Origin: CAYNGH01 sp964396845
GTDB lineage: Bacteria > Vulcanimicrobiota > JAJTBE01 > CAYNGH01
DNA: 46,046 nucleotides
Assembly (NCBI GenBank): GCA_964396845.1
Contig: CAYNGH010000008.1
Span: forward strand, 1-46,046
Reading direction: 5' to 3'
Positions within the stretch are counted from its first letter, which is position 1. Every line of letters starts with the position of its first letter. Shown here in pieces: positions 17,512 to 25,912 of the stretch. Both the position numbers and the translations under genes were made by a program. The notes under the pieces are model-generated. The model did no database searches, had not been told where the DNA came from, and saw only the letters and a program-made list of their open reading frames with translations.

Positions 17512-17787
17512 TCACTGAGATTTCTTCCTGTCGGGGACCATGTTGAACTTGATGTATGGGGCTTCGCCGTCCTGAATGATCTTTTCGATTTCTTTTATAA
17601 AGTCCGCCATGTGCCTGAAGGGGACAGAATCTTCGCCGATGTCATAGTAAAATCCCATGAGTTCTCCGTCGGTTTCCGGGTCTGCCCATCCCAGGTCTTT
17701 CCTCTGCCGGAATCCAAACTCCTTGAAAGCCGGCAGGGCTTCCTCAAACCATTCTGCACTTCCCACAACTTGTACTTCCAGCAGCAT
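17512..17787 (-). CDS. small protein of unknown function upstream of gatA
   Basis: 91 residues, acidic, with no signal peptide. The pattern of strand (MLLEVQVVGSAEWF), helix (EEALPAFKEFGF), strand (GELMGFYYDIG), helix (FRHMADFIKEIEKII) and strand (APYIKFNMV) suggests a compact ferredoxin-like alpha/beta fold. GGGGTGGTG precedes the ATG. It sits where gatC might be expected but has none of the GatC helical motifs. It is probably co-transcribed with gatA. I do not recognise it. Confidence 0.7.
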   Translation of the reverse strand: MLLEVQVVGSAEWFEEALPAFKEFGFRQRKDLGWADPETDGELMGFYYDIGEDSVPFRHMADFIKEIEKIIQDGEAPYIKFNMVPDRKKSQ

Positions 17788-18164
17788 GATAACACCACCC
17801 CGTCTGATTATTCATTTTATCCTGTCATTTTCATTTTCTCTCCCAGGGCCAGCCTTCCTTCCAGTTTCCCGCCATTCCCCCGGGAGAATATATTTTAGGA
17901 GTATATCAGGAAAATCCCGGCTGTACCTGTAACAGCCAATACACAAACTAAACTCTATAAAAAGCATGCATTGATGCAAAATTTAATACTATAATACGTC
18001 ATATTGTAATTTACTGATAATTGTTTTCGGCAAAAAGAAGGAGTTTGAGTTTGTTTTGTGAATAATTAGTCTGACTTGGTGGTCGTTTTTTTTAACTTTG
18101 TTAAATGCTATTAATATAACCAGTTCACCCGGTTATGTTTATCTGTTACGGAGGGGGTGACAAA
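17788..18164 (+). promoter_or_regulatory. 377-bp divergent intergenic region, with the rpsU promoter at 18092-18120
   Basis: AT-rich spacer between the gatA unit (minus) and rpsU (plus). The best promoter is TTAACT (18092-18097), 17 bases, TATAAC (18115-18120), which would give a leader of about 40 bases before the bS21 gene. A further TATAAT lies at 17989 without a good -35. No gene is visible. Confidence 0.5.
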
Positions 18165-18341
18165 GTGGAGATCACTGTAGGAGAAAACGAATCTCTGGAA
18201 GATGCCTTGAAACGTTTCCGTCGCTCCTGTCAGAAGGAAGGGGTTCTTGCCGAGATGAAAAGGCGAGAGTACTATGAAAAGCCGAGTGTAAAAAGGAAAA
18301 AGAAAATTGAAGCTCGTGCCAGGAAGAAAAGAAGAGGCTAA
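18165..18341 (+). CDS. rpsU: 30S ribosomal protein bS21
   Basis: 58 residues from GTG 18165. GGAGGGGGTGA lies immediately upstream; the ATG at 18135 would place the ribosome site inside the gene. The sequence opens EITVGENESLEDALKRFRR and includes GVLAEMKRREYYEKPS and the basic tail KRKKKIEARARKKRRG, all typical of bS21, which binds the 30S platform near the anti-Shine-Dalgarno sequence. Here it is monocistronic, with its own promoter and terminator, and not linked to dnaG or gatB. Confidence 0.97.
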   Translation: MEITVGENESLEDALKRFRRSCQKEGVLAEMKRREYYEKPSVKRKKKIEARARKKRRG

Positions 18342-18359
18342 GCCAGGAAAGACATTCCA

Positions 18360-18384
18360 AACACCCCGTAATGGGGTGTTTTGA
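18360..18384 (+). terminator. rho-independent terminator after rpsU
   Basis: Perfect stem AACACCCC / GGGGTGTT around a five-base loop followed by T-rich sequence; it lies between convergent genes and may serve both. Confidence 0.85.
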
Positions 18385-18402
18385 TTTTAACGACAACAAC
18401 CC

Positions 18403-19443
18403 TTACTGACAGTTGTCAATCCGGAACATGTAAGCGGCAGAAAGCCTGTTTTCATTCCTCCGGTTTTTTTGAGCCACTTCGCAGTGTTCTTCCACGGGTC
18501 TGCCAGGAACCGGGATCAGGTCATCAAAGTCATAATAATCAGGATATTCCATCCAGGGACCTTCGCATATCTTATCATAACGGCAATATTTGCAGAAGGG
18601 ACTTTTTTTCTTAATTTCCGGTCGCATAGTCTGCCAGTTGACCACATCATCCATTCCATACTGTTTGAGTTCGCTGTATTCGGCATCAATCATTTCCAAC
18701 TCGCCGACGACAAACTCAGCCCCGGGTATATGACAGAACATCAATGCCTCGGTTTTAACGGTAATCCCTCTGGTCAGACAGAAATAGATGGCATTTATCA
18801 CTTCTTCTCGAATATCACGGTAACGGGGCACCACATCGTAAAAATTCTTCCGGGCATTGCCACAGGCGTGGGGAAAAGTGAGGCTGACGCTTTTGAGTCC
18901 CAGATTCTCCATAAAACGGATGGTATCCGTCAGGTGGGGAGCATTAATTTTGGATATGACTAACTTCCCGCTGAGAGTATTACTGTTGCCCGACAGCTCC
19001 AAAACATTTCTGATACCCTGGACAGTTTCGTAAAAACTTCCCGGAGCGCGGGTCACAGCATCGTGAATTTCCGGCCTGGGGCCGTGAAGGGCTATGGTGT
19101 AATTCATCCTGACAATACCGCACAGGGCCTGGGCGAAGTCCATGCGAGAAAGCCTTCTGCCGTTGGTCTGCATACTTATCTTGTATCCAAGGTCCCTGGC
19201 ATATGCCACCAGGTCCAGCAACTCCTTGCGGATGGTAGGCTCACCGCCGGTAAAAACCACGGCATTTGCTCTGGTCCGGGAATCCTTGAGTTCCTGCCGG
19301 TATTTTTCCTCGGGAATGTCCTCGGGAAGTCCCCTGGCAAAAACCAGGTTCCGATGATCCGATATGACACAGTGTACGCAGTCGTTATTGCAGGAATACC
19401 CCAGCTTGATATCCGCCTTGATTACTTTTCCGCCGTTTCCCAT
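18403..19443 (-). CDS. radical SAM protein with an extra C-terminal cysteine cluster
   Basis: 346 residues from ATG 19443, which has GGGGGTAAA upstream; the longer frame to 19485 lacks a ribosome site. The SAM-cleaving 4Fe-4S cluster motif CNNDCVHC (Cys18, Cys22, Cys25) is followed by GGEPTIRKELL and the NYTIALHGP strand. The C-terminus has CKYCRYDKICEGPW, a C-x2-C-x5-C set that suggests an auxiliary cluster, as in SPASM/twitch-domain enzymes that act on peptides or in heme and cofactor synthesis. No precursor peptide or substrate gene is evident next to it. Expected cytosolic. Substrate unknown. Confidence 0.9.
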   Translation of the reverse strand: MGNGGKVIKADIKLGYSCNNDCVHCVISDHRNLVFARGLPEDIPEEKYRQELKDSRTRANAVVFTGGEPTIRKELLDLVAYARDLGYKISMQTNGRRLSRMDFAQALCGIVRMNYTIALHGPRPEIHDAVTRAPGSFYETVQGIRNVLELSGNSNTLSGKLVISKINAPHLTDTIRFMENLGLKSVSLTFPHACGNARKNFYDVVPRYRDIREEVINAIYFCLTRGITVKTEALMFCHIPGAEFVVGELEMIDAEYSELKQYGMDDVVNWQTMRPEIKKKSPFCKYCRYDKICEGPWMEYPDYYDFDDLIPVPGRPVEEHCEVAQKNRRNENRLSAAYMFRIDNCQ

Positions 19444-19559
19444 TTTACCCCCGATAACAAAGGAATCAAAAAGATTATAGCACAAAATGAAAATTTGAAA
19501 AGGGGCATGGAACTCCCGATTTAAATCATTTCAGCTTGGGACTGTTCTTTCCCAGGCCC

Positions 19560-19587
19560 TTGTATTTTTGCTGATATTTGCTATAAT
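19560..19587 (+). promoter_or_regulatory. promoter for the pilin-like gene at 19699
   Basis: TTGTAT, 16-base spacer, exact TATAAT (19582-19587). The leader to the ATG would be about 105 bases. Confidence 0.55.
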
Positions 19588-19698
19588 TATTCTGGGAATG
19601 GTCGGGCAGGCATCTGTTTTTGAGCTGGTTTTTTTTTCGATGACATTCTGCCCCTGCCCGGGTTTCACCATACAACTCCAGTCCGGGAGGAACTGTTC

Positions 19699-20373
19699 AT
19701 GAAACAGAAAAAGAAAGGTATAGCCCTGGTATCGGTGCTCCTTATACTGACTGCCCTTATGGTCATGACTATGGGTTTTGCCGCATTCACCACCACTGAT
19801 CATGCCATAAGCCAGGCCTATTATTCCTCCACCATCACCTTTTACCTGTCCCAGGCAGGGCTTGAGTATTTCCATCATCTCCTGAAGCACAACATGCTGG
19901 TGTTTCCAGCGGTTATCAACCCGCCGACCCTGAACTATTATACCCCCTACACCCAGGTGGGCCAATGCGTGAATGTTTATCATGCCGACGGGGACGAATC
20001 CCTGGTAATAAGTTCTCTGGTATGGGAAAACCTGGGGGAGCTGTTCCACACCGACAGGTATATCGGCACCTTTAATATTCAGGCAACAGAGATGCAGGAC
20101 GACAATGCGCCGGCAAATACAAACCAGCGGGTTCTCTATGTCACCTCGGTGGGCATGGTCAAGGAACTGCCCACAGGTGTGACCCAGGCAGACCTGGATG
20201 TCCCCAATCCTACTTTTGACTTCGAAAACAACGCCACCATCAAGGCCCGGCGCACCCTGATAATGCGTGTTCCTTACTCCCAGTTTTCTCATATGCGATA
20301 CCGGTTCAATTCCGGCGCCAACCAGATTTATTACAAGGTCCTCAACGACGCCTGGTACGAACGTTATCGATAG
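19699..20373 (+). CDS. PilX-like minor pilin / type IV pilus assembly protein
   Basis: 224 residues. The N-terminus, MKQKKKGIALVSVLLILTAL continuing into a long hydrophobic helix, is the PilX_N type: a short basic leader, then a prepilin-like helix with no obvious Glu5. After the helix, YYSSTITFYLSQAGLEYFHHL matches the conserved A..AGle pattern of PilX/PilV-type proteins. The rest is a beta-rich periplasmic domain. Such proteins prime pilus or type II pseudopilus assembly. GGGAGG lies eight bases before the ATG. No other pilus gene is in the window. A terminator follows. Confidence 0.8.
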   Translation: MKQKKKGIALVSVLLILTALMVMTMGFAAFTTTDHAISQAYYSSTITFYLSQAGLEYFHHLLKHNMLVFPAVINPPTLNYYTPYTQVGQCVNVYHADGDESLVISSLVWENLGELFHTDRYIGTFNIQATEMQDDNAPANTNQRVLYVTSVGMVKELPTGVTQADLDVPNPTFDFENNATIKARRTLIMRVPYSQFSHMRYRFNSGANQIYYKVLNDAWYERYR

Positions 20374-20417
20374 GATCTCGTTTCCCAGGATCTGACATAA
20401 GATATCATCAACATAAA

Positions 20418-20453
20418 GACAGCCCCGCAAAATTGCGAGGCTGTCGTTTTTAT
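20418..20453 (+). terminator. rho-independent terminator after the pilin-like gene
   Basis: Imperfect stem GACAGCCCCGC / GCGAGGCTGTC around AAAATT followed by GTTTTTAT. Confidence 0.85.
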
Positions 20454-20466
20454 GTAATGTGAATTG

Positions 20467-21888
20467 CTACTGCTGTTTGATCTCTTTCATTTTTTCTTCC
20501 AGCTCCCGACGGCTTCCCGGTGTCCAGAAAGGCCCCATGAGCTGTCGGAGCATTTTTATGGCATCATAGCGGGACTGTCCGTGTTCCTTTTCGTATTGAT
20601 TCCAGAAATCTCTCCACCAGTTTTCCGGCTCTATCTTGTCGCCTTCATATTCGGTGGGCCTGTGGGTTTCTCCATCAACCACCAGGCTTCCCACATAATC
20701 GGCATCGGCATAGACCCTGTTAATCTGGGCGGCTATCCCTGCCAGATCCTTGTCGGACACGACACCGTTGCTGGTGGCCTTGTAAAACTGCACCGTCACC
20801 CGCACAGGAAACCGGGGATCCCTCTCAATGGCCAGCCCGTCTATCTCGGTGAAGGGGCCTTCCACTTCTCCATGGCCGATGACGGCGCTTTCCACATCGC
20901 TTTCTTCTTTGGCCATGGTATCCATAGCCCCTGAGGAGGGAGCTGCCATGGGCATTTCAGAATACATTTTTCTTCTTAATGCTTGGTGTTTCAGGGGGAC
21001 CTGAATCAGGAGCACCATATTAAGGCCTTCCTGATCTTTCTCTGATATGGCAGGCTTTTGCTGGGGTTTGTCGGGATCTTTCTGCCCATCCAGAAAATCA
21101 CTGAGGCGTTCTCCGGTGAGGCTGGCCCGCTCTCCCTCTTTGTTGAAGAACAACCGCTGGCCCCAGGTACGTCCCGCATGAAACCCGTCCCTCTGGTTGT
21201 CGATAATAGTAACGCTGGTGCCTTCCCGGGTTGCAAGGATGGTCAGCACTGCGGGGTTGTTCTTGTATGACTGGTAATTAAACAGGACCGGGTTGAATTT
21301 GGCTATTCCCTTCTGGGGAATGGGCAGAAAACAAGCCTGGGCGCTTACCAGCACATGGGTATCCCGTTCTGCCAGCAGGGATGTTTCCTTTCCCTTCCAG
21401 GACTCCGGTTCCGAAAGGTACTCCCGCATATTCCCAAGAAACTCCCGAAGATGAACTTTTTTGAGGGGGTGTCCTTTTTCGTTGCCCACCAACAGGTAAA
21501 AGTCTTCCATTTTTACATCGCAGGTCTTATCGGAAAAGTTGGGGAACCGAATTACCGGCATCAGGAAAAGCTGGGACTGTTGATTTCTCGGGTCTGTCAG
21601 CTGAACCTGGATGGTCATGTCAGAGATATTGGGCCCCACCGATGAGTTCTTGTAACGGCCCGTATCCTCCCAGGTGACATTCAGGATGTTCAGGCCATAG
21701 GTGCCGGCCAGCTTCCGGGCCTGACTGTCACCTACCATCCCCACGGTCTTTTGAACAACCTTTTGATATTCCTGAAATATTTCCACCTGTTCCTGATTAT
21801 TCCGGCCCTTTTCCTGTCCCTGCACAAAAACCCCCGCTACAAGGACCAGAAACACCACCATTACTGCCACAAATACTTTCCTTGTCAT
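20467..21888 (-). CDS. secreted protein of unknown function
   Basis: 473 residues with a clear signal peptide (VFVAVMVVFLVLVAGVFVQGQ), so periplasmic or extracellular. The mature part starts Gln/Glu-rich, then mixed alpha/beta sequence with several WGQRLFFN and FWTPGSRRELEEKM-like aromatic patches. A Met/Pro/Ser/Ala-rich low-complexity linker (SEMPMAAPSSGAMD) around residues 310-330 separates two halves. No catalytic motif or cysteine pattern is evident. AGGAGG lies before the ATG. It is a single minus-strand gene, convergent with the pilin-like gene and divergent from the gene at 22192. I do not recognise a family. Confidence 0.82.
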   Translation of the reverse strand: MTRKVFVAVMVVFLVLVAGVFVQGQEKGRNNQEQVEIFQEYQKVVQKTVGMVGDSQARKLAGTYGLNILNVTWEDTGRYKNSSVGPNISDMTIQVQLTDPRNQQSQLFLMPVIRFPNFSDKTCDVKMEDFYLLVGNEKGHPLKKVHLREFLGNMREYLSEPESWKGKETSLLAERDTHVLVSAQACFLPIPQKGIAKFNPVLFNYQSYKNNPAVLTILATREGTSVTIIDNQRDGFHAGRTWGQRLFFNKEGERASLTGERLSDFLDGQKDPDKPQQKPAISEKDQEGLNMVLLIQVPLKHQALRRKMYSEMPMAAPSSGAMDTMAKEESDVESAVIGHGEVEGPFTEIDGLAIERDPRFPVRVTVQFYKATSNGVVSDKDLAGIAAQINRVYADADYVGSLVVDGETHRPTEYEGDKIEPENWWRDFWNQYEKEHGQSRYDAIKMLRQLMGPFWTPGSRRELEEKMKEIKQQ

Positions 21889-22051
21889 GTTTACCTCCTG
21901 TTTTATCTTTGATATTCTAAATGATTATACCGTATTATATATGTTTTATTTCATAAAAACTGAATATTATCTCCATGATATTCCATACCTAACTGTAAGT
22001 GATTCAGAAGAGATACCTCCAACACGAGAAACCCACCCTTCATGGGGGAAA

Positions 22052-22172
22052 GTTAACATTTCCGCCAACTTTTGTAATATTCCGGCAAAAAACTGTTAAA
22101 CTGTTAACATCCTGTTAACAACTAACCTTGGATTAACATGATACAATAATCTTGCGAAGTTAACATCCTGTT
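22052..22172 (+). repeat. cluster of GTTAAC(A) repeats upstream of the gene at 22192
   Basis: Perfect GTTAAC palindromes at 22052, 22103, 22114 and 22159, with GTTAAA at 22095 and ATTAAC at 22132. The 14-base unit GTTAACATCCTGTT occurs twice (22103-22116 and 22159-22172). The 22103 and 22114 copies are 11 bp apart, one helical turn. This lies in the 303-bp divergent region between 21888 and 22192, which holds no gene. Confidence 0.7.
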
Positions 22173-22191
22173 TACCTTAGGGGGTAATCAC

Positions 22192-23412
22192 ATGAGATTT
22201 GATAAAATTATCGGTTCCGTAGGCTCCTTTGCCAGAAAGACCTTCAAAAAATCTGACAATGCAGGGAAAGTCGCCGAAGGCACAGAGAATAAATCCGGCA
22301 AAGAGCCATCTTCTGTTGACGACAAGGTTGACATATCATCGTCAAAACAACTCCCCACCAAAAGGGTGATACAGGAAAAGACCGATGGTTTCATCCAGAA
22401 CAAGGGCATCATCAAGGAATCCAAGGAAATCGTTGAAAAAAATGTCCTTGATACTGACGGGATCAAATCCGGCGATGTGAAGTCGGGCAAGGTGGATGAA
22501 GACCCCCAGGTGCTCCGTAAAGAAGTTACTCTTGCCTCGGGGCTGAAAATCACCGAGTATGTCGATGACAAAACCATCACCGTGGGCAAAAAGGTGGGGC
22601 ACAATAACTACAAGACCCTGGCAATGATCGAAGATGCCACCCTTTCCCTGCCCCAGGAGTCCAAGGGCATACCCTTTGCCAGCATGTTCGGCCTTCAAGA
22701 GAACAGGGACAATGTGGTCATCCAGAGCAAGAACATGAAACAGGAAATCGCTCCTGACGGAACAATAACCATTCACGACAAAAATCACGGAGAACACATC
22801 AAGAAGACCTCCTCGGAAAAAATGAAAGAGGTAGGCACAAATCTCGGTGTGGCTGGTGTCGCCGGTATAGGGCTTGCAAGCCTGGGGACCGCGGGCATCC
22901 TGGCCGGTGGCATACTTGGTCAAAACCTTGGCAAGTGGCAGACAGATAAATACACCATCACTCCCGACGGACAGCTCAAAGGAGTACATTACCACAAAAA
23001 GCTGGAGTATCAGCCCCTGGGCTTTCCAAAGGAAACCATCAAAGAAGTAGAAGCTGATGCCAGGCTCCATCCCAACGGAACCATCGAGGCCAAAAGGGAA
23101 GCACCCGACAGAGGAGTTCAAATTCTTCTGGGCGAGGACAAAAGCAAAACAGTATTGCTCAAGCCCTTCGTCAACAGCAACTGGATAAATACTCCCGGCC
23201 AGCCTCCTGAAGCAGGCGCGGTGGAAAAGGGAGTAACCGCCGAATCATCCGCCGGCAAAACCGAAGGCCCCCTGGCTGGTGGCGAGATTCACGGCCCCAA
23301 CAAGGAAAAATTCGACCTCAACGCATTAATCGACAAATCCATAGAAAGAAATACCGATCCTAAAACCGGGGTTATCAATTCCAGGGCAGTCTTTATGGAG
23401 CTTTTCGACTGA
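22192..23412 (+). CDS. membrane-associated protein of unknown function with a glycine-zipper segment
   Basis: 406 residues. A basic amphipathic N-terminus (MRFDKIIGSVGSFARKTFKK) and a polar, probably disordered region containing DDKVDISSSKQLP come first. The centre is beta-rich with short strand-turn-strand units (IAPDGTITIHDKNHGE, ITPDGQLKGVHYHKK, LHPNGTIEAKREAP). Between them lies a single very glycine/alanine-rich hydrophobic stretch (about residues 219-245, LGVAGVAGIGLASLGTAGIL...) able to insert as a helix or hairpin. No signal peptide. AGGGGGT precedes the ATG. The glycine-zipper plus beta design recalls the pair at 35707/36474. Function unknown; ends with a strong terminator. Confidence 0.82.
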   Translation: MRFDKIIGSVGSFARKTFKKSDNAGKVAEGTENKSGKEPSSVDDKVDISSSKQLPTKRVIQEKTDGFIQNKGIIKESKEIVEKNVLDTDGIKSGDVKSGKVDEDPQVLRKEVTLASGLKITEYVDDKTITVGKKVGHNNYKTLAMIEDATLSLPQESKGIPFASMFGLQENRDNVVIQSKNMKQEIAPDGTITIHDKNHGEHIKKTSSEKMKEVGTNLGVAGVAGIGLASLGTAGILAGGILGQNLGKWQTDKYTITPDGQLKGVHYHKKLEYQPLGFPKETIKEVEADARLHPNGTIEAKREAPDRGVQILLGEDKSKTVLLKPFVNSNWINTPGQPPEAGAVEKGVTAESSAGKTEGPLAGGEIHGPNKEKFDLNALIDKSIERNTDPKTGVINSRAVFMELFD

Positions 23413-23443
23413 TAATTATCAACAGATATAAAGGACAAACAAC

Positions 23444-23471
23444 AAAAAAGCCCCTCTGCCGGGGCTTTTTT
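23444..23471 (+). terminator. rho-independent terminator after the gene at 22192 (bidirectional)
   Basis: Stem AAAAAAGCCCC / GGGGCTTTTTT around TCTGCC; A-run on the left and T-run on the right allow use on both strands, between convergent genes. Confidence 0.92.
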
Positions 23472-23508
23472 AATGAAGTCACAAGTTCATCGACAAAAAC
23501 AACTGCTT

Positions 23509-24540
23509 CTACCCGGTCAGGGCTTGTTGTTGGGCCGTGACTCCGGTGATTTCTTCGTATATCTGCCGGCACCGGTGGCACCTGTCGCACTGGTGGCTGC
23601 AATTATAAAGTTCTTCCATATACTTATCCAGCATCTTGTTGGGAATTGGCGGCAGTGGGCCTCCCTGAAAACAGGCCCGTTCGGTTATTGGATAGTATGA
23701 TGAGATAAGATCCAGCAGGTTCCCATGGTGACATCGATCAAGGTATGCTCTGGCAGCCCTTATGATCCATCGGGTGGATGTGGCTCTGCCGGCAAGTTTG
23801 AAATATTGGATCCCGATGTTTTCATAACGATAGACATCCTCGGGGCGGATCCAGTCCTGGCATAGAAACTCCCATGGCCGGGTGAGTTTTCGATGATTGC
23901 AGTAAGCGGTATAATAATCCCCCATCACCACCTGCATGATGGAACCGCAGTAATGCCCGGTGAAAGATGAATGAGCATCGGCCCTGGCACAGTAATGAGT
24001 ACATCCCAGGTTCAGTATCACTTCCAGGGGACATCGGGAAAGTTTGACGAATTTTTCCAGCCTGTGAAGATTTCTGTTCAACTCGTGGGGAATGATTATC
24101 CGGTCAACTCCCAGATCGTTGTAAAAGGCAAGGCGGTTTTCCGAGTCCACCTCGGCAAATACCGATACAATCACCCCCAACCCCGGGAATTCGTCCTTCA
24201 CGATTTCCATCAGGTATGGGTCCGACAGGATGATATGGCTGAACCCTGCTGATTCTGCCATCCTGAGAAAATCAGTAAAACTCTGCAGAAAGTCCTCCCG
24301 GAATTTTTCCCGGCCAAAGCATACGGTATTAAATGCCAGAGAAAGACTTATATTATGGCGCCGGGCATAGGATACCTGACGGGAAGCCTCCTGAAAATCC
24401 ACCTGGTGAACATAATTCCGTCCTGAACCCCATCGGGTATTATCAACGGAAATGTAAATCTCTGATATACGGCCCCCGGTCTTATCGATTATATTGCGGG
24501 TACTCTGGCAATTTCCCCGGGAACCTGCCACCAGTTTCAT
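23509..24540 (-). CDS. U32-family (peptidase U32 / UbiU-TrhP fold) protein
   Basis: 343 residues from ATG 24540 (GGAGT upstream); longer frames begin with sequence unlike the family. Predicted TIM barrel with the U32 order of strands (ISLSLAFN, AGFSHIILSDPYL, GVIVSVFAE, GVDRIIIPHELN, CPLEVILNLGC). Cys180, Cys184, Cys198 and Cys227 (CTHYC, HYC, FLC) have the spacing of the four cysteines that bind the 4Fe-4S cluster in E. coli UbiU. The ending IQYFKLAGRATSTRWI is a family hallmark. A further Cys cluster (CSHQCDRCHRCRQ) sits at the C-terminus. Known members hydroxylate ubiquinone precursors or tRNA or act as collagenase-like factors; the substrate here is unknown. Confidence 0.85.
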   Translation of the reverse strand: MKLVAGSRGNCQSTRNIIDKTGGRISEIYISVDNTRWGSGRNYVHQVDFQEASRQVSYARRHNISLSLAFNTVCFGREKFREDFLQSFTDFLRMAESAGFSHIILSDPYLMEIVKDEFPGLGVIVSVFAEVDSENRLAFYNDLGVDRIIIPHELNRNLHRLEKFVKLSRCPLEVILNLGCTHYCARADAHSSFTGHYCGSIMQVVMGDYYTAYCNHRKLTRPWEFLCQDWIRPEDVYRYENIGIQYFKLAGRATSTRWIIRAARAYLDRCHHGNLLDLISSYYPITERACFQGGPLPPIPNKMLDKYMEELYNCSHQCDRCHRCRQIYEEITGVTAQQQALTG

Positions 24541-24666
24541 TCTTATCAACTCCAGTTTATCCCATGCTGATGAGGCAATTATATTATATCCCCACAGAGG
24601 ATTCAAGCCCCAAGGGATCCCCGGCCCCGCCGGAGAATTAACTGTAAACCCTGAAGGAACAGCCCG

Positions 24667-25824
24667 TTGAACCAATATTATACTGCCAAAAAAGCCTTGC
24701 GGACTCTACTGATAATTATTATTTCAGCAGTATTCATGCACTCTGCCGGTTGCCTCAGAACCCCGCCACAGAGAGAATTCCCCAAGGAAAAAACCCCAGG
24801 CTGGCCGGCCTTTGGAGGAGGGCCAGCTCGGCGGGCATACAGACCGGGAAAAGGGCCCCGTGGGGTTGAAGTGGCCTGGACTTTTCAAGGAGGCAATGAA
24901 TTCCTCTCATCACCGGCGATAGGTCCCGATGGAGTGATATACGTGGGATGCGACGACTACAAGATGTATGCAGTCAGCCCCGAAGGAACCCTCCTGTGGC
25001 AGTTTGCCACGGGATACCACATATTGTCCTCCCCTGCCCTGGATCCAGAGGGAAAAATCTTTTTTGGCAGTGAAGACGGATCTATTTACGGGTTATCTCC
25101 CCAGGGTGACAAGATATGGGGTCACAAAACCGGGGGGTTTGTCAACTCCTCCCCATTAATATCTGGCTCCAGTATGTTTATCGGATCCGGAGTGGGAATA
25201 TTTTACTGCTTTGACCTGGATGGAAAAATAAGATGGCAATATGATGCAAAAAACAGAATTACCGCTTCGCCGGTGTCCGACGGCAAGCATGTAATCTTTG
25301 GCGACCATGGCGGTTTCATACACTGCCTTGACCAGAGAGGAAATTTAATCTGGAAGCTAAAACTCCCGGCCCCGGTGGAGTCAACGGGAGCACTCACCGG
25401 AGATGGTGCTCTGGTGACAGGATGCAACGACGGGAAGATTTATTCCATAACCCCCGGCGGGGAAATCCGCTGGTCATACAGCACCGGAAAAAAAGTGATA
25501 ACCTCGCCGGCCTTGGACCCCGATGACAACTGCTATATCGGATCCATGGATCACCATCTCTACAGCCTGGCCCCCGATGGAAACCTGCGGTGGCGGGTAA
25601 AAACAGAAGGCCCCATAGAGTCCTCCCCAGCCATATGGGGAGATGTGGTGATATGGGGGAGCAACGATCATCACATATACGGTGCTCATACAGGAACGGG
25701 CAAAATCCTGTGGAAAATTGAAACCGGCAATGATGTGGCGTCCTCACCGGCCATAGGGCCTGATTTTATTGTTGTGGGAGGAGAGGATTTCCAACTTTAT
25801 TGCCTGAAGGCTGTTACAGAATAA
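24667..25824 (+). CDS. PQQ-like beta-propeller lipoprotein
   Basis: 385 residues. The signal peptide ends in SAGC (Cys29), a lipobox, so it is probably a lipoprotein facing the periplasm. From residue 70 the sequence is a run of about seven PQQ/BamB-like blades, each with a SSPAIGPDG.IYVG....Y.....G.L.W pattern; examples are FGSEDGSIYGLSPQGDKIWG and GSMDHHLYSLAPDGNLRWR. Such propellers are binding platforms; no enzyme residues are evident. The start is TTG 24667, about nine bases after AAGGA. It is divergent from one U32 gene and 88 bp upstream of the next, so it may belong to the same system. Confidence 0.88.
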   Translation: MNQYYTAKKALRTLLIIIISAVFMHSAGCLRTPPQREFPKEKTPGWPAFGGGPARRAYRPGKGPRGVEVAWTFQGGNEFLSSPAIGPDGVIYVGCDDYKMYAVSPEGTLLWQFATGYHILSSPALDPEGKIFFGSEDGSIYGLSPQGDKIWGHKTGGFVNSSPLISGSSMFIGSGVGIFYCFDLDGKIRWQYDAKNRITASPVSDGKHVIFGDHGGFIHCLDQRGNLIWKLKLPAPVESTGALTGDGALVTGCNDGKIYSITPGGEIRWSYSTGKKVITSPALDPDDNCYIGSMDHHLYSLAPDGNLRWRVKTEGPIESSPAIWGDVVIWGSNDHHIYGAHTGTGKILWKIETGNDVASSPAIGPDFIVVGGEDFQLYCLKAVTE

Positions 25825-25912
25825 TACCGATAACCGGGGAGCCTGCTTTAGAAACTTATTCTTGATAAAAAGGGTTTATACAGTTATAAAGGGAACCTGC
25901 GATATATCTGAT

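Noticed and set aside
17512..17787. Small gene considered as gatC
   Set aside because: No GatC helix motif or length pattern is present; the sequence has an alpha/beta alternation instead.
19531..20430. Long open frame of 299 codons on the minus strand opposite the pilin-like gene
   Set aside because: The plus-strand frame has a PilX-type N-terminus, promoter and ribosome site, while the minus frame reads as an antisense shadow without domain pattern.
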